Shown here piece by piece: positions 45,650 to 54,582 of a DNA stretch of 64,000 nucleotides. A program made the translations under genes and the position numbers. Position 1 is the stretch's first letter, and every line of letters begins with the position of its first letter. Under the pieces are notes generated by a model. That model searched no databases. It saw only the letters and a list, made by a program, of their open reading frames with translations, and was not told the origin of the DNA. The DNA comes from Rhodococcus sp. IEGM 1409. GTDB taxonomy: Bacteria > Actinomycetota > Actinomycetes > Mycobacteriales > Mycobacteriaceae. The stretch covers positions 1,054,001 through 1,118,000 of the forward strand of contig NZ_JASHKN010000001.1 in NCBI RefSeq assembly GCF_030056735.1, read 5' to 3'.

Positions 45650-46531
45650 TCAGCCCAACGGCTCCAGACGAATCGACAGCAGCTTTCCTTCGGTAGCCAC
45701 CTTGCGAGCGTGTTCGTTGAAGTCCGGGGCGGCACACGCGAACAGCGTACGACCGTCGGAACCGCCGAGCCCGCAGGCAAAGACACCGCTGTCGAAGGCA
45801 ATTTCGTCGACTATTTCGCCGTTGGTACCCACAAGGAGAACACGGCTTCCGAGGGCATCGGCCACCCACATCGAATCGTCTCCGTCGATGCAACAACCAT
45901 CGGCTGCAACAACAATCTGCGCGAGCGTGGTCTCCATCTCGGGGCCACCAGGCACCGGCCCGAACGACGCCCAGTCGCGGCGCTCCCCCAGCGAGCCATC
46001 AGCATGGACGGCAAATGCACTGATTCGATTCCCCAGGGTTTCGTCCACGAGCAGATCTCCGGTTGACGTCAGAGCCATTCCGTTGGGGAAGTGGAGATCT
46101 CGCGCCACGACGTGCACCGACCCGTCCGGGTCGACTCGGAGTAGATCTGCCGTTTCGACGGGCGCCAGGTTCATCAGATCGAACCCGAAGTTGCCCACGT
46201 ACGCTCGTCCCTGCGCGTCGACCAGCATGTCGTTGACGTTGGCACTGACGTACCCGGACAAGTCTGCGTGCACCACCAACTCGCCATCGGATTCTCGCCG
46301 CAGAATCTTCTGGTCCCGCATGGAGACGACCAGCAATCTGCCGTCCGGAAGCCACCCCAGCCCGGACGGCTGCCCTGGAACCTCCGCCTCGACGCGTATG
46401 TCGGTCCCGTCCTCGCGGGCCGAAATCACCTGGTAGGTGTAGAAGTCCGACACCCAGATCCGGTCCTCGTGCCAGCGCGGGCATTCGAAGTAGGTGTATC
46501 CCTCGAGAACTACCGCAACTTCTGGTGCCAT
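45650..46531 (-). CDS. SMP-30/gluconolactonase-like lactonase
   Basis: 293 aa from ATG 46531 with AGGAGA upstream. Six-bladed propeller of the SMP-30 family; the metal ligands are visible as the Glu in YFECPRW, the Asn in NVNDML and FPNGMALT, and the Asp in GDDSMWVADA. These calcium or zinc enzymes open lactones. First gene of the SMP-30/LLM/PPOX operon. A Baeyer-Villiger-derived lactone is an attractive but unproven substrate. Confidence 0.8.
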   Translation of the reverse strand: MAPEVAVVLEGYTYFECPRWHEDRIWVSDFYTYQVISAREDGTDIRVEAEVPGQPSGLGWLPDGRLLVVSMRDQKILRRESDGELVVHADLSGYVSANVNDMLVDAQGRAYVGNFGFDLMNLAPVETADLLRVDPDGSVHVVARDLHFPNGMALTSTGDLLVDETLGNRISAFAVHADGSLGERRDWASFGPVPGGPEMETTLAQIVVAADGCCIDGDDSMWVADALGSRVLLVGTNGEIVDEIAFDSGVFACGLGGSDGRTLFACAAPDFNEHARKVATEGKLLSIRLEPLG

Positions 46532-46612
46532 CAGGCTCTCCTGAGTCGGTGATGAATGGAGTATCAGCCTCATTCAATCACCGGCACCGCTGTCGCGGTG
46601 TCCGATTCCCGA

Positions 46613-47074
46613 CTAGTCGCCGGCTCGAACTTCTTCCAACACGTCGAAAGCGGATTCCCATCCGTCGTACACATTCCCGTCACCCTTGAATCCCGGAATT
46701 CCGACCAGGTGGAATGTCATTTCGGTTTTGTCACCGCGTTCTGCGAGCGTGACCGTTATCCGTGGCGCGGCGCCTACCGGATCGCCTGGATTTCCCCACG
46801 TGAAGACAAGCCTCTTCGGCTCGTCGACCTCGAGATAGGTTCCGCCGGTGGGGTACTCGGCTCCGTTCTCGTCGTTGATCATCAGGTATCGGTACGTTCC
46901 GCCAACTCTGGGATCGATCGTGACATGCTCACGGGGGCTGCTGACGCCCTCGGGATGCCACCAGCGTGCTGCCTCGTCGGGATCGGTCCACGCTTGCCAC
47001 ACGAGTTCACGTGGTGCGTCGAAGATTCGGGTGATGGTGAATTCTGCGGTGGTATCGCCGTTCTGGTCACTCAT
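46613..47074 (-). CDS. SRPBCC/AHSA1-family protein
   Basis: 153 aa. The helix-grip fold is evident: ITRIFDAPRELVWQAWTDPDEAARWW, the GGTYRYLMIND strand and the long C-terminal helix GWESAFDVLEEV. Such proteins bind hydrophobic ligands. Its start overlaps the ArsR stop by 8 bp, a pairing seen many times in actinobacteria; the regulator and ligand-binding protein probably work together. Confidence 0.83.
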   Translation of the reverse strand: MSDQNGDTTAEFTITRIFDAPRELVWQAWTDPDEAARWWHPEGVSSPREHVTIDPRVGGTYRYLMINDENGAEYPTGGTYLEVDEPKRLVFTWGNPGDPVGAAPRITVTLAERGDKTEMTFHLVGIPGFKGDGNVYDGWESAFDVLEEVRAGD

Positions 47075-47426
47075 TGTCCTTCTCCTTCTGCAGTCGACGT
47101 TGCTTCAGCTCACGTAGACGCTCGTCGAGGAGATCGAAGCGTTCGTTCCAACCCCGCCGATGTTCGTTGACCCAGACACTGGCGTCGTCGAGTCCCTCTG
47201 CGCGAAGGGTGCAGGTGCGCCATTGCGCAGTGGCGGTCCGTTCGATGAGACCTGCCTTCTCCAACACCTTCAGATGCTGCGAGATGGCGGGTCGACTCAT
47301 CTCGAACGGTTCAGCCAACTCGCCGACGGTCATCGAACCATCCGTCAGGCGAGAGAGCATTTCGCGCCTCGTCGGGTCGGCCAGTGCACTGAACACTGCA
47401 TCGAGCCGGACACTTCGCTCGTCCAT
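47067..47426 (-). CDS. ArsR-family regulator
   Basis: 119 aa. Winged helix: FSALADPTRREMLSRL, then MTVGELAEPFEMSRPAISQHLKVLEKAGLI. The metal-binding Cys of classical ArsR proteins is absent, as usual for members paired with SRPBCC genes. A 14-bp palindrome covers its ribosome site, which suggests autorepression. Confidence 0.87.
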   Translation of the reverse strand: MDERSVRLDAVFSALADPTRREMLSRLTDGSMTVGELAEPFEMSRPAISQHLKVLEKAGLIERTATAQWRTCTLRAEGLDDASVWVNEHRRGWNERFDLLDERLRELKQRRLQKEKDNE

Positions 47427-47435
47427 GTAAGCAAC

Positions 47436-47449
47436 TCCTTAATTAAGGA
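47436..47449. promoter_or_regulatory. Perfect 14-bp palindrome over the arsR ribosome site
   Basis: TCCTTAATTAAGGA lies 10 bp upstream of the start codon and contains the AAGGA site. Probable autoregulatory operator. Confidence 0.65.
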
Positions 47450-47491
47450 ATAACTTAAACATAGAACTCAGTGGCTTGGGCGTCAACCCTC

Positions 47492-48784
47492 TCAGCTCCA
47501 GGTGTATCGAAGCCGCTCGACGGTTGTCGCCTCGTCCATCTGGGAGAACGTCTCCCGCTCAGCTCCCTTCACGGACACCATCGCTTCGATGATCGACTCC
47601 CCGAAGATTTCCTTCGCCACCGAGGAGAAGTTGAACTTCTGCACTATCTCGCCGAGCTCGGTGGGGACTCGGGTCACCCCGCGCTCATCGCGTTCCGCAT
47701 CCGTGAGAGTCGACGGGTTCACAACAATTTCCGCAGGCAATGGCGCGGCATTGCCGATACCGATATGCGAAAGGCCAAGTATCGCAGCGGTCGCCAGATA
47801 CGGGTTGGCCGACGGATCGACGATTTTCACTTCGGCGTTGGCGCCGTGCGGATTCGACGGTGACTCTGCGCAGAACCTCAGTGCCGCTTCGCGGTTCTCG
47901 AACCCCCAACAGACGTAGGCCCCCGACCAATTGTCCGGGCGCAGCCTGAGGCCGGAGAGCGGTGAGGACGCAAAGACCGCCGTGAATTCCGTCAGATGAG
48001 CGAGGATTCCGCCCAAAGCGGAAGCTCCAGCGTCGGTCATTCCATGCTCCCGACTGCCGCCGGAGAAGACCGAACTACCACTCGCGGTCAACGAAAAGTG
48101 CTGGTGTGCACCATTTCCTGCGCCGTCCAGGGTGGGAAACGGCGAGAACGAGGCCGCCAATCCGTGCGCTCTGGCTGTACGGCTGATCAAGATCCGAGCC
48201 AGCACCACGAGATCAGCGGCTTGAACAGGAGCGCTCGGAGCGATCGAGATCTCGAATTGATCGGGCCCGTATTCGGCATGGACTTGCTCGATATGTAGTT
48301 GTGCGCGTTCGGCATTGTGCAGGAGGTCCTTGAGGAAGTCCTCATGCCGAAGGACCGCACTCAGACCGTAGGCCGACCACTCACCGCCACTCACTTCACC
48401 GAAAAGCGTGAACTCGACCTCATGGCCGACACGGGCCTCGAGGCCGTCGGAGGCGAGCCGCGCAACGACGGCGGCAAGCGCGGAACGCGTGCACACGGCA
48501 GCCGTCGAACCGTCCTGCTCGTACAAAGTCGCGGGTGCCCAGGACACACCACCGCCGAGATCGCGGAGGTCGGATCGGTCGATACGTAATCGGAGGTCGC
48601 CCACGACGGAGAAGGAGTCGGTGAAGGCAATCCGATCGTCGCTGCAGAAGACGTTCCAACTCGGTGACACTCCCGCACCGATTTCCTCGAAGACACCAGT
48701 TCGGGCCGCAGGCATCACTTTCGCTCGTGCGACACCTGCCATGTCGACGAGCGAGCCGATGGTCAGAGCCGGAACTTCCCTCAT
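47492..48784 (-). CDS. Glutamine-synthetase-family enzyme
   Basis: 430 aa from ATG 48784, close to the length of GlnA-like gamma-glutamyl ligases. The catalytic barrel is clear: VGHEVEFTLF (metal Glu), GAGNGAHQHFSL (His), LRLRPDNWSGAYVCWGFENREAALRF (phosphate Arg, but with changes) and AEVKIVDPSANPYLA. The N-terminal beta-grasp is shorter than in GlnA. It probably ligates an amine to glutamate or another acid and not ammonia. It lies 38 bp behind the HsaA-like gene, an odd partner that hints at an amino-conjugated or amine-bearing substrate. Confidence 0.75.
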   Translation of the reverse strand: MREVPALTIGSLVDMAGVARAKVMPAARTGVFEEIGAGVSPSWNVFCSDDRIAFTDSFSVVGDLRLRIDRSDLRDLGGGVSWAPATLYEQDGSTAAVCTRSALAAVVARLASDGLEARVGHEVEFTLFGEVSGGEWSAYGLSAVLRHEDFLKDLLHNAERAQLHIEQVHAEYGPDQFEISIAPSAPVQAADLVVLARILISRTARAHGLAASFSPFPTLDGAGNGAHQHFSLTASGSSVFSGGSREHGMTDAGASALGGILAHLTEFTAVFASSPLSGLRLRPDNWSGAYVCWGFENREAALRFCAESPSNPHGANAEVKIVDPSANPYLATAAILGLSHIGIGNAAPLPAEIVVNPSTLTDAERDERGVTRVPTELGEIVQKFNFSSVAKEIFGESIIEAMVSVKGAERETFSQMDEATTVERLRYTWS

Positions 48785-48822
48785 CCAGACGCAGATACCC
48801 CGCCCGGCGTCGCGCCAACCCG

Positions 48823-49989
48823 TCAGATCAGGTTGTCCTCCACCGGCAGCCCGAACGCCGCCCGGCCGTACAGCGCCAACGCGCGCTCCGGTTCGTTGGC
48901 AACGTGAACGCTGCCTGCGTGAACGTCGCGCCACGCGCGCTCGATCGGGTTTCCGCGAGAGAGGGAGTTACCGCCTGCTGTCTTGAACAGCATGTCGATC
49001 GCTTCCACCGAACGTTCCGTCGCGCGCACCTGGTCACGACGGGCCCGAAGCCTCATCGAGAGCGGAAACTCCTGGCCGGCGACAGCAAGTTCGTACATCT
49101 CCCGAATGTTGCGATCCATCTGCAGAATCGCAGCGTCGATCTCCGACGACGCACGTGCGACGGCAACTTGAGCGAACTGATCCTCGCTGAACCGTCCACC
49201 ACCCAAGCTCAGACGGACGCGCTCACGCATCACGTCGAGGTACCCCTCGTAACAACCGGCAACGATGCCCACACACGGGGCGGCCACCGTCGAGGTGAAG
49301 ATGCTCCCGAACGGAAGTTTGTACAGCGGACCAGGATTGACTGCTTGGCCGGGTCCACGCAGTTGCGCGGTTTCGTAGTTGCGCTTCAATCGGTGCTCGG
49401 GCACGAACGCGTCTTTGACCACGATCTCGTTGCTCGCGGTGCCTCTCATTCCCACAACATCCCAGACGTCGCGGATCTCGTAGTCGGTGCGCGGCACCAA
49501 CACCGTCATGAAATCGACGGGACGGCCGTCCATGCCGACCACCATCGCTCCCAGCAACGCCCAACTCGCGTGATCACAACCGGAGGAAAAGCCCCACTGG
49601 CCCGAAAGCTCGTAGCCGCCGTCCACCGCCGTCAGCCGTCCGACCGGTGCGTAGGCGGACGAGATGAGCGTCGTCTGGTCTTCTCCCCACACGTCGGCCT
49701 GTGCTTGGTCGTCGAAAAGCGCCAGATGCCACGGGTGCACCCCCACCACCGAGGCGACCCAGCCCGTCGAGCCACAGGCGGCGGAGATTGCCCGGATCAC
49801 TTCGTAGAAGTGGACTGGGTCGCTCTCGGCGCCTCCGTATCTCTTCGGCGCCAGCATCGAAAATACGCCGGCTTCGGACAGTTCCCGGATGGTCCGTTCG
49901 GAGATCTTGCGCGAATCGTCGACCTTCTGAGCGCGGGCCGCGATCTTCGGAAGCAGATCACGAACTGTGCTCAGAACCTTGTTGACCAT
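48823..49989 (-). CDS. hsaA: HsaA-like flavin-dependent monooxygenase
   Basis: 388 aa from ATG 49989 with GAGGAGT upstream. Acyl-CoA-dehydrogenase fold of the group D monooxygenases; it lines up with HsaA throughout: ISAACGSTGWVASVVGVHPW, SSGCDHASW, DVWDVVGMRGTASNEIVVKD, ARRDQVRATERS. HsaA, with the flavin reductase HsaB, hydroxylates the steroid-derived phenol 3-HSA to a catechol before ring cleavage. HsaB, HsaC and HsaD are not in the window, so it is either a paralogue or part of a scattered set. Divergent from kshA. Confidence 0.83.
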   Translation of the reverse strand: MVNKVLSTVRDLLPKIAARAQKVDDSRKISERTIRELSEAGVFSMLAPKRYGGAESDPVHFYEVIRAISAACGSTGWVASVVGVHPWHLALFDDQAQADVWGEDQTTLISSAYAPVGRLTAVDGGYELSGQWGFSSGCDHASWALLGAMVVGMDGRPVDFMTVLVPRTDYEIRDVWDVVGMRGTASNEIVVKDAFVPEHRLKRNYETAQLRGPGQAVNPGPLYKLPFGSIFTSTVAAPCVGIVAGCYEGYLDVMRERVRLSLGGGRFSEDQFAQVAVARASSEIDAAILQMDRNIREMYELAVAGQEFPLSMRLRARRDQVRATERSVEAIDMLFKTAGGNSLSRGNPIERAWRDVHAGSVHVANEPERALALYGRAAFGLPVEDNLI

Positions 49990-50081
49990 GGGAGACACTC
50001 CTCGCACCGAACCGTGAGGCAGCGGATCGGCAGATAGACATAACGGCTGCCCCGTCACGATATGTCGGTCGCGCGTTCCGG

Positions 50082-50109
50082 TGATCGGAAGTCCCGGAGG
50101 CCGGGATCA
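50082..50109. promoter_or_regulatory. Inverted repeats in the hsaA/kshA divergent region
   Basis: In the 237-bp gap, TCCCGG-AGG-CCGGGA (50092-50106) is a perfect hairpin flanked by TGATC and GATCA. Further left, GACATA and TATGTC are complementary around an inner ACGG/CCGT pair. These could be regulator sites, but no KstR-type box is present. Confidence 0.4.
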
Positions 50110-50226
50110 GCCGCCGGATCCTCGCGCTCTCCGCTGGTCCCGGCCAGTGAGACGACGCCCCAGAGGCAATTCACGCTCCCCTAGCGTCGGGCGTCGACAC
50201 TGACCCTGGAAAGGACGGGACTCATC

Positions 50227-51390
50227 GTGACGATCAATCAGTCCGACAACGACGAGGTTCGCGAGATCCAAGCTGGAACCGCGCCTACTCGCTTTGCACG
50301 TGGATGGCACTGCATTGGACTCACGGAGTCCTTCAAGGACGGCCAGCCGCACTCGATCGAGGCGTTCGGCACCAAACTTGTCGTCTTCGCCGACAGTGAA
50401 GGCAACGTCAAGATCCTCGACGCGTACTGCCGTCACATGGGTGGCGACCTGAGCCAGGGCACGATCAAGGGCGACGCCATTGCCTGTCCGTTCCACGACT
50501 GGCGTTGGGGCGGCAATGGCAAGTGCCAGAAGATCCCCTACGCACGACGCGTTCCCCCGCTGGCCAAGACGCGTGCTTGGCAGACACTCGACCAGGACGG
50601 CATGCTCTTCGTCTGGCACGACCCCGAGGGCAACCCGCCGACCGACGACGTAGCCATCCCCCGCATCGAAGGCGCGCTCAGCGACGAGTGGAGCGACTGG
50701 GTCTGGTACACCACCACCGTCGACACGAACTGCCGCGAAATCGTCGACAACATCGTCGACATGGCGCACTTCTTCTACGTCCACTACTCCTTCCCGACGT
50801 ACTTCAAGAACATCTTCGAAGGCCACGCAGCAACGCAGTACATGCGCGGCGTCGCTCGCTCGGACATGCGTCCCCACGCAGCAGGCACCCCGAAGATGGT
50901 CGGCAGCAACTCGGTTGCCACGTACTTCGGCCCCTCCTTCATGGTCGACGACCTGACCTACGAGTACGAGGACTACAACGTCGACTCCGTGCTCATCAAC
51001 TGCCACTACCCGGTCAGCGCAGACAAGTTCGTGCTCCAGTACGGCATCATCGTCAAGAAGTCGGATCGTTTCCAGGGCGAAGCCGCCGACGCGATGGCCG
51101 CGAACTTCGGTACCTTCATCGCCAAGGGCTTCGAGCAGGACGTCGAGATCTGGAAGAACAAGACTCGCATCGAAAACCCGCTCCTGTGCGAAGAAGACGG
51201 CCCCGTCTACCAACTCCGTCGCTGGTACGAGCAGTTCTACGTCGACGTCGCGGACATCGCTCCCGAAATGACCGAGCGATTCGAATTCGAACTCGACACC
51301 GCACGCCCAGTCGCCGCCTGGCAGAAGGAAGTCGAAGACAACCTCGCTGCGAAGAAGGCCGAAGAAGATGCAGCCTCTTCAGTGCGCTGA
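50227..51390 (+). CDS. kshA: 3-Ketosteroid 9-alpha-hydroxylase, oxygenase component
   Basis: 387 aa from a GTG with AAAGGA upstream. The Rieske cluster ligands are C68, H70, C87 and H90 (CRHMGG and CPFHDW). The mononuclear iron site is D178-H181-H186 in NIVDMAHFFYVHYSF, at the same positions as characterised KshA, with the third carboxylate near residue 305. It hydroxylates C9 of 3-ketosteroids; with KstD action ring B then breaks open spontaneously. It needs the reductase KshB, which is not in the window. Rhodococci have up to five KshA forms with different substrate ranges. Confidence 0.93.
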   Translation: MTINQSDNDEVREIQAGTAPTRFARGWHCIGLTESFKDGQPHSIEAFGTKLVVFADSEGNVKILDAYCRHMGGDLSQGTIKGDAIACPFHDWRWGGNGKCQKIPYARRVPPLAKTRAWQTLDQDGMLFVWHDPEGNPPTDDVAIPRIEGALSDEWSDWVWYTTTVDTNCREIVDNIVDMAHFFYVHYSFPTYFKNIFEGHAATQYMRGVARSDMRPHAAGTPKMVGSNSVATYFGPSFMVDDLTYEYEDYNVDSVLINCHYPVSADKFVLQYGIIVKKSDRFQGEAADAMAANFGTFIAKGFEQDVEIWKNKTRIENPLLCEEDGPVYQLRRWYEQFYVDVADIAPEMTERFEFELDTARPVAAWQKEVEDNLAAKKAEEDAASSVR

Positions 51391-51664
51391 GTGCAAGGCG
51401 CAAGTCCTGGTCCAGAAGAACAGCTGGGAACACACCACTGTTCAGTGGAGCGACCAGGCCCGCGCCAAGTGCCTCGAAATCGCCGACGACCGTGAATTCG
51501 GGCAACGAGAGGGCCGACCCGGCGCTCCCCGCAAGGAGTGCGGCGCCTTGATCGCGTCCATCGTCGATGCTGCCAAGGCCGGGGAGATCGAGATCATCGA
51601 CGAAGACCCGGTACCCAAGCCGATCGTCGACGACAGTGAACCCGTACCGGCTCCGTTTCACTAG
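51368..51664 (+). CDS. Small conserved-looking Cys protein overlapping kshA
   Basis: 98 aa. Its first 23 bases overlap the kshA 3' end. Four cysteines occur in the first 60 residues (CAEC, then single Cys in ARAKCLE and RKECGA), which could bind zinc or a cluster; the last 35 residues are acidic and proline-rich. I do not recognise the family. The overlap implies translational coupling with KshA, so a partner or assembly role is possible. Confidence 0.6.
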   Translation: MQPLQCAECKAQVLVQKNSWEHTTVQWSDQARAKCLEIADDREFGQREGRPGAPRKECGALIASIVDAAKAGEIEIIDEDPVPKPIVDDSEPVPAPFH

Positions 51665-51694
51665 CCAAACCAACATCTTTCGAAGAAGGTAGTA

Positions 51695-52483
51695 ATGATC
51701 GATCCTCAGTACTACGGCCCGTGGGCAGTCATCGCCGGCGGTTCCGAAGGTGTCGGCGCAGGGTTTGCCGACGAGCTCAGCAAGCTCGGCATCAATCTGG
51801 TGCTCATCGCCCGCAAGCCGGGTCCGCTCGAAGAGACCGCGGCCAAGGCGCGTGCCAACGGCGTCGAAGTACGCACTCTCGCATTGGATCTGCTCGTTCC
51901 CGACGCGCTCGATCAGATCAAAGCCGTCACCGACGACGTCGAGGTGGGCCTGCTCATCTTCAACGCCGGCGCCAACAGTTACGGCCACGAGTTCGTCACC
52001 GGCGATCTGTCGGGATTTGCCGGAGTCATCGAGCTGAACATCAACAAGCAACTCGAACTCTCGCACCACTTCGGCGGTTTGATGAAGGATCGCGGACGCG
52101 GCGGCATCATGCTGCTCGGTTCACTTGCGGGCTTCATGGGTTCCGAGCACCAGAGCATCTACGCGGCGTCCAAGGCATTCGGGCGCATCTTCACCGAAAG
52201 CCTGTGGCTCGAACTCCAGCCGTACGGCGTCCACGTGGTCGAGTTCATTCTCGGTGTCACTCGCACACCGGCTATGATTCGCGCGGGACTGAACTTCGAC
52301 ATCCCGGGTATGAACGTCGCAGAGCCCGAAGATGTTGCACGTGAAGGTCTCGAACACCTTGCCGACGGCCCGATCTGGGTTGCTGCAGGAAACTACGAAG
52401 GCGCCAAGAAGCGCAGTGGCTTCCCCCGAGACAAGATGGTCAAGGGCGCTGCCGAAGCGATGCGCAAGCTGCTCAACCGCTGA
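51695..52483 (+). CDS. SDR-family oxidoreductase
   Basis: 262 aa, GAAGG site. Classical motifs: IAGGSEGVGAGFA, NAGAN and the catalytic YAASK, with a C-terminal extension after EPEDVAREGLEHL that resembles the 17-beta/12-type HSD subgroup. Third gene on the plus strand after kshA, so a steroid alcohol/ketone is the probable substrate. Confidence 0.8.
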   Translation: MIDPQYYGPWAVIAGGSEGVGAGFADELSKLGINLVLIARKPGPLEETAAKARANGVEVRTLALDLLVPDALDQIKAVTDDVEVGLLIFNAGANSYGHEFVTGDLSGFAGVIELNINKQLELSHHFGGLMKDRGRGGIMLLGSLAGFMGSEHQSIYAASKAFGRIFTESLWLELQPYGVHVVEFILGVTRTPAMIRAGLNFDIPGMNVAEPEDVAREGLEHLADGPIWVAAGNYEGAKKRSGFPRDKMVKGAAEAMRKLLNR

Positions 52484-52534
52484 CATCTGCTGTGCGCCTT
52501 TATTACCCCCCGACGCCCAAGAAAGGCGCACAGC

Positions 52535-52993
52535 ATGAGCATCGACATCACCACTCTCCTCGACGAACGCGAGATCACCCGCGCCATCTTCGAGTTCGCG
52601 CGAGCCATGGATGCTCGAGACTGGGATGAACTCCACCGGATCATGACGCCGGACGCTACGGCAGAACTGGGCACCGGAACTCTGCGCGGGCCTGCCGAGG
52701 TCGTGGCGTCCATTCGCTCGTTCCTCGACGAGTGCGGACCCACCCAACATCTGATCGGCAACGTTCTGGTCGAGGTGGTCGGCGATCTCGCCACCAGCCG
52801 CTCCTACGTCAGCGACATGCATGTGGGCACCGGGAGCAAAGCTCATCTGAACTTCTTCACCCTCGGCGACTACCACGATTCGTGGGCTCGGGTGGACGGC
52901 ACGTGGCGAATGACGCACCGCACCAAGCATTCACACGCCAGCTTGGGATCCATCGAGGTTCTGGGCGCCGGCCCCAGCGGTTGGCGGAGCTGA
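52535..52993 (+). CDS. NTF2-fold (SnoaL-like) protein
   Basis: 152 aa with AAAGG upstream. Helix TRAIFEFARAMDARDWDELHRI with TPDATAEL, then the NTF2 sheet (NVLVEVVGD, SRSYVSDMHV, DGTWRMTHRTKH). Fourth such protein in the window and the last plus-strand gene of the kshA unit. Possibly an isomerase or dehydratase for a steroid intermediate. Confidence 0.73.
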   Translation: MSIDITTLLDEREITRAIFEFARAMDARDWDELHRIMTPDATAELGTGTLRGPAEVVASIRSFLDECGPTQHLIGNVLVEVVGDLATSRSYVSDMHVGTGSKAHLNFFTLGDYHDSWARVDGTWRMTHRTKHSHASLGSIEVLGAGPSGWRS

Positions 52994-52994
52994 C

Positions 52995-53789
52995 TCAGCT
53001 CAACATCGCCGAACGGCCGGTCGCGAGCGGACTCTTGCTGGTGAGTCCGCCGTCGACCACCAGGGTCTGCCCCGTCATGTAGCGAGATTCGTCCGAGGCA
53101 AGGTAGACCATGGCGTGTGCGATGTCTTCGGGTTCGCCGAGATAAGGCAGGGCGTTTGCCTGCTTCATACCTTCGACGACGTCAGCAGGGATGTTGTCCA
53201 CGAGTGCGGGTGTCAGGATCGCACCCGGCGCTACGGCGTTGCACCGAACACCGTTCGCTCCGTACTGAACTGCAATGTATTGAGTCAACCGGATGACCGC
53301 CGCCTTGGCGGAGCCATAGGCAGACTGCAGGGAATCGCCGATCAATCCACCCACCGAGGCCGTGTTGACGATCGATCCTCCGCCGGCACTGTTCATGTGC
53401 GGAATGGCAAGGCGTGAAGCGACGACAGTGCTGCGGACGTTGAGCGACATCACGCGATCCCACTCGTCCAGGTCCATCCGGAGCAGGTCGAGATCCTTGC
53501 GTGGATTACTACCGCCCACGTGATTACACAGGACGTTGATGCCACCGAATTCGGCGACCGCCCTTTCGATCATCGCAGCCAGGGAGTCCTCGTTCATGAC
53601 GTCGACACCGAAACCCAGTGCAGTGCCACCGGTCTCGTGAATCGCGGCCGCCGCTTCCTCTGCTCGCGCCGGATCGAGGTCGGCAACCAGCACCTTGGCG
53701 CCTTCCGCCGCCATGAGTTCTGCTGCTGCGCGCCCGATTCCACTGGCGGCGCCGGTGATCACTACGTTCTTGCCTTCGAGCCTGTTCAT
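52995..53789 (-). CDS. SDR-family oxidoreductase
   Basis: 264 aa with GGAGGG before ATG 53789. Motifs: ITGAASGIGRA, then CNHVGG where NNAG is usual, YGSAK, and VDGGLTSKSP. The Asn-His change in NNAG is minor. It converges on the NTF2-fold gene with one base between stops. Function is likely in the same steroid region but unproven. Confidence 0.82.
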   Translation of the reverse strand: MNRLEGKNVVITGAASGIGRAAAELMAAEGAKVLVADLDPARAEEAAAAIHETGGTALGFGVDVMNEDSLAAMIERAVAEFGGINVLCNHVGGSNPRKDLDLLRMDLDEWDRVMSLNVRSTVVASRLAIPHMNSAGGGSIVNTASVGGLIGDSLQSAYGSAKAAVIRLTQYIAVQYGANGVRCNAVAPGAILTPALVDNIPADVVEGMKQANALPYLGEPEDIAHAMVYLASDESRYMTGQTLVVDGGLTSKSPLATGRSAMLS

Positions 53790-54003
53790 ATCTGTTCCCT
53801 CCGCGGAGAATCACCATACCCGGATCTCACGTGCCCGGAATTGACAGCTAGGCGATTACCCGATCACTACCAGTGAACGCAGGTTCGACGGCTGCGTCCA
53901 ACTTTCTTGAATGAACTCACAAGTACGTGACCACGGCCCGCGCGCCTGCTACACCGCCGAAATCGAGTGGCGACGGCGAGCTCGACTGTGTTGAAGTGGC
54001 ACT

Positions 54004-54582
54004 ATGCAGATTTCTGTTCGACCGCTGTCCATCGACGACCTCCACCGCGCCGCCGACGTTCTCGGCGAGGCGTTTGCCGACTATCCCTGGACGAACTGGT
54101 GCGTCGCCGAAGTCTCTCACGTGGAACGCGTCGCGGCTCTGCAACGGATCTATCTCGAGCACCTGGCACTACCGTTCGGGCGTTCCTACATCGATGATTC
54201 CGGCAACGGCGTCGTCGCAGTCCTGCCGCCGGACACCCCGGAGCCTGATGAAGCGACTGTCGAGAAGATCGTGGAACTCCACGGAGATCGGTTCGAGCGA
54301 GTTCTTCAGGCAGACGAACAACTGTCTGCACTTCCCGTCCCCGAGCACGCGTGGTCGCTGGCAACGATCGGCACGACGCCGCGCTCGCGCGGGACGGGAT
54401 TGGGTTCTGCTCTACTGCAACACGCATTGGGCGAATTGGACCGCTCGGGGTACCCATGCTGGCTCGATACCTCGACGGAACGGAATCTCCCGCTGTATCA
54501 ACGATTCGGGTTCACGATCGCAGGCGAAATCTCACTGACCGACGGACCGACGGTCTGGCGAATGCACCGGGTTCAGAGCTGA
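54004..54582 (+). CDS. GNAT-family acetyltransferase
   Basis: 192 aa. The acetyl-CoA loop IGTTPRSRGTGLGSALLQ and C-terminal LYQRFGFTIAGE strand are typical of GNAT enzymes. It resembles the small stand-alone group of unknown substrate. The 3' end overlaps the convergent ClbS/DfsB-like gene by 10 bp. Confidence 0.8.
   Translation: MQISVRPLSIDDLHRAADVLGEAFADYPWTNWCVAEVSHVERVAALQRIYLEHLALPFGRSYIDDSGNGVVAVLPPDTPEPDEATVEKIVELHGDRFERVLQADEQLSALPVPEHAWSLATIGTTPRSRGTGLGSALLQHALGELDRSGYPCWLDTSTERNLPLYQRFGFTIAGEISLTDGPTVWRMHRVQS

Noticed and set aside
50107-51213. 368-codon minus-strand frame opposite kshA
   Set aside because: kshA has every Rieske and iron ligand; the antisense frame has low-complexity composition only.
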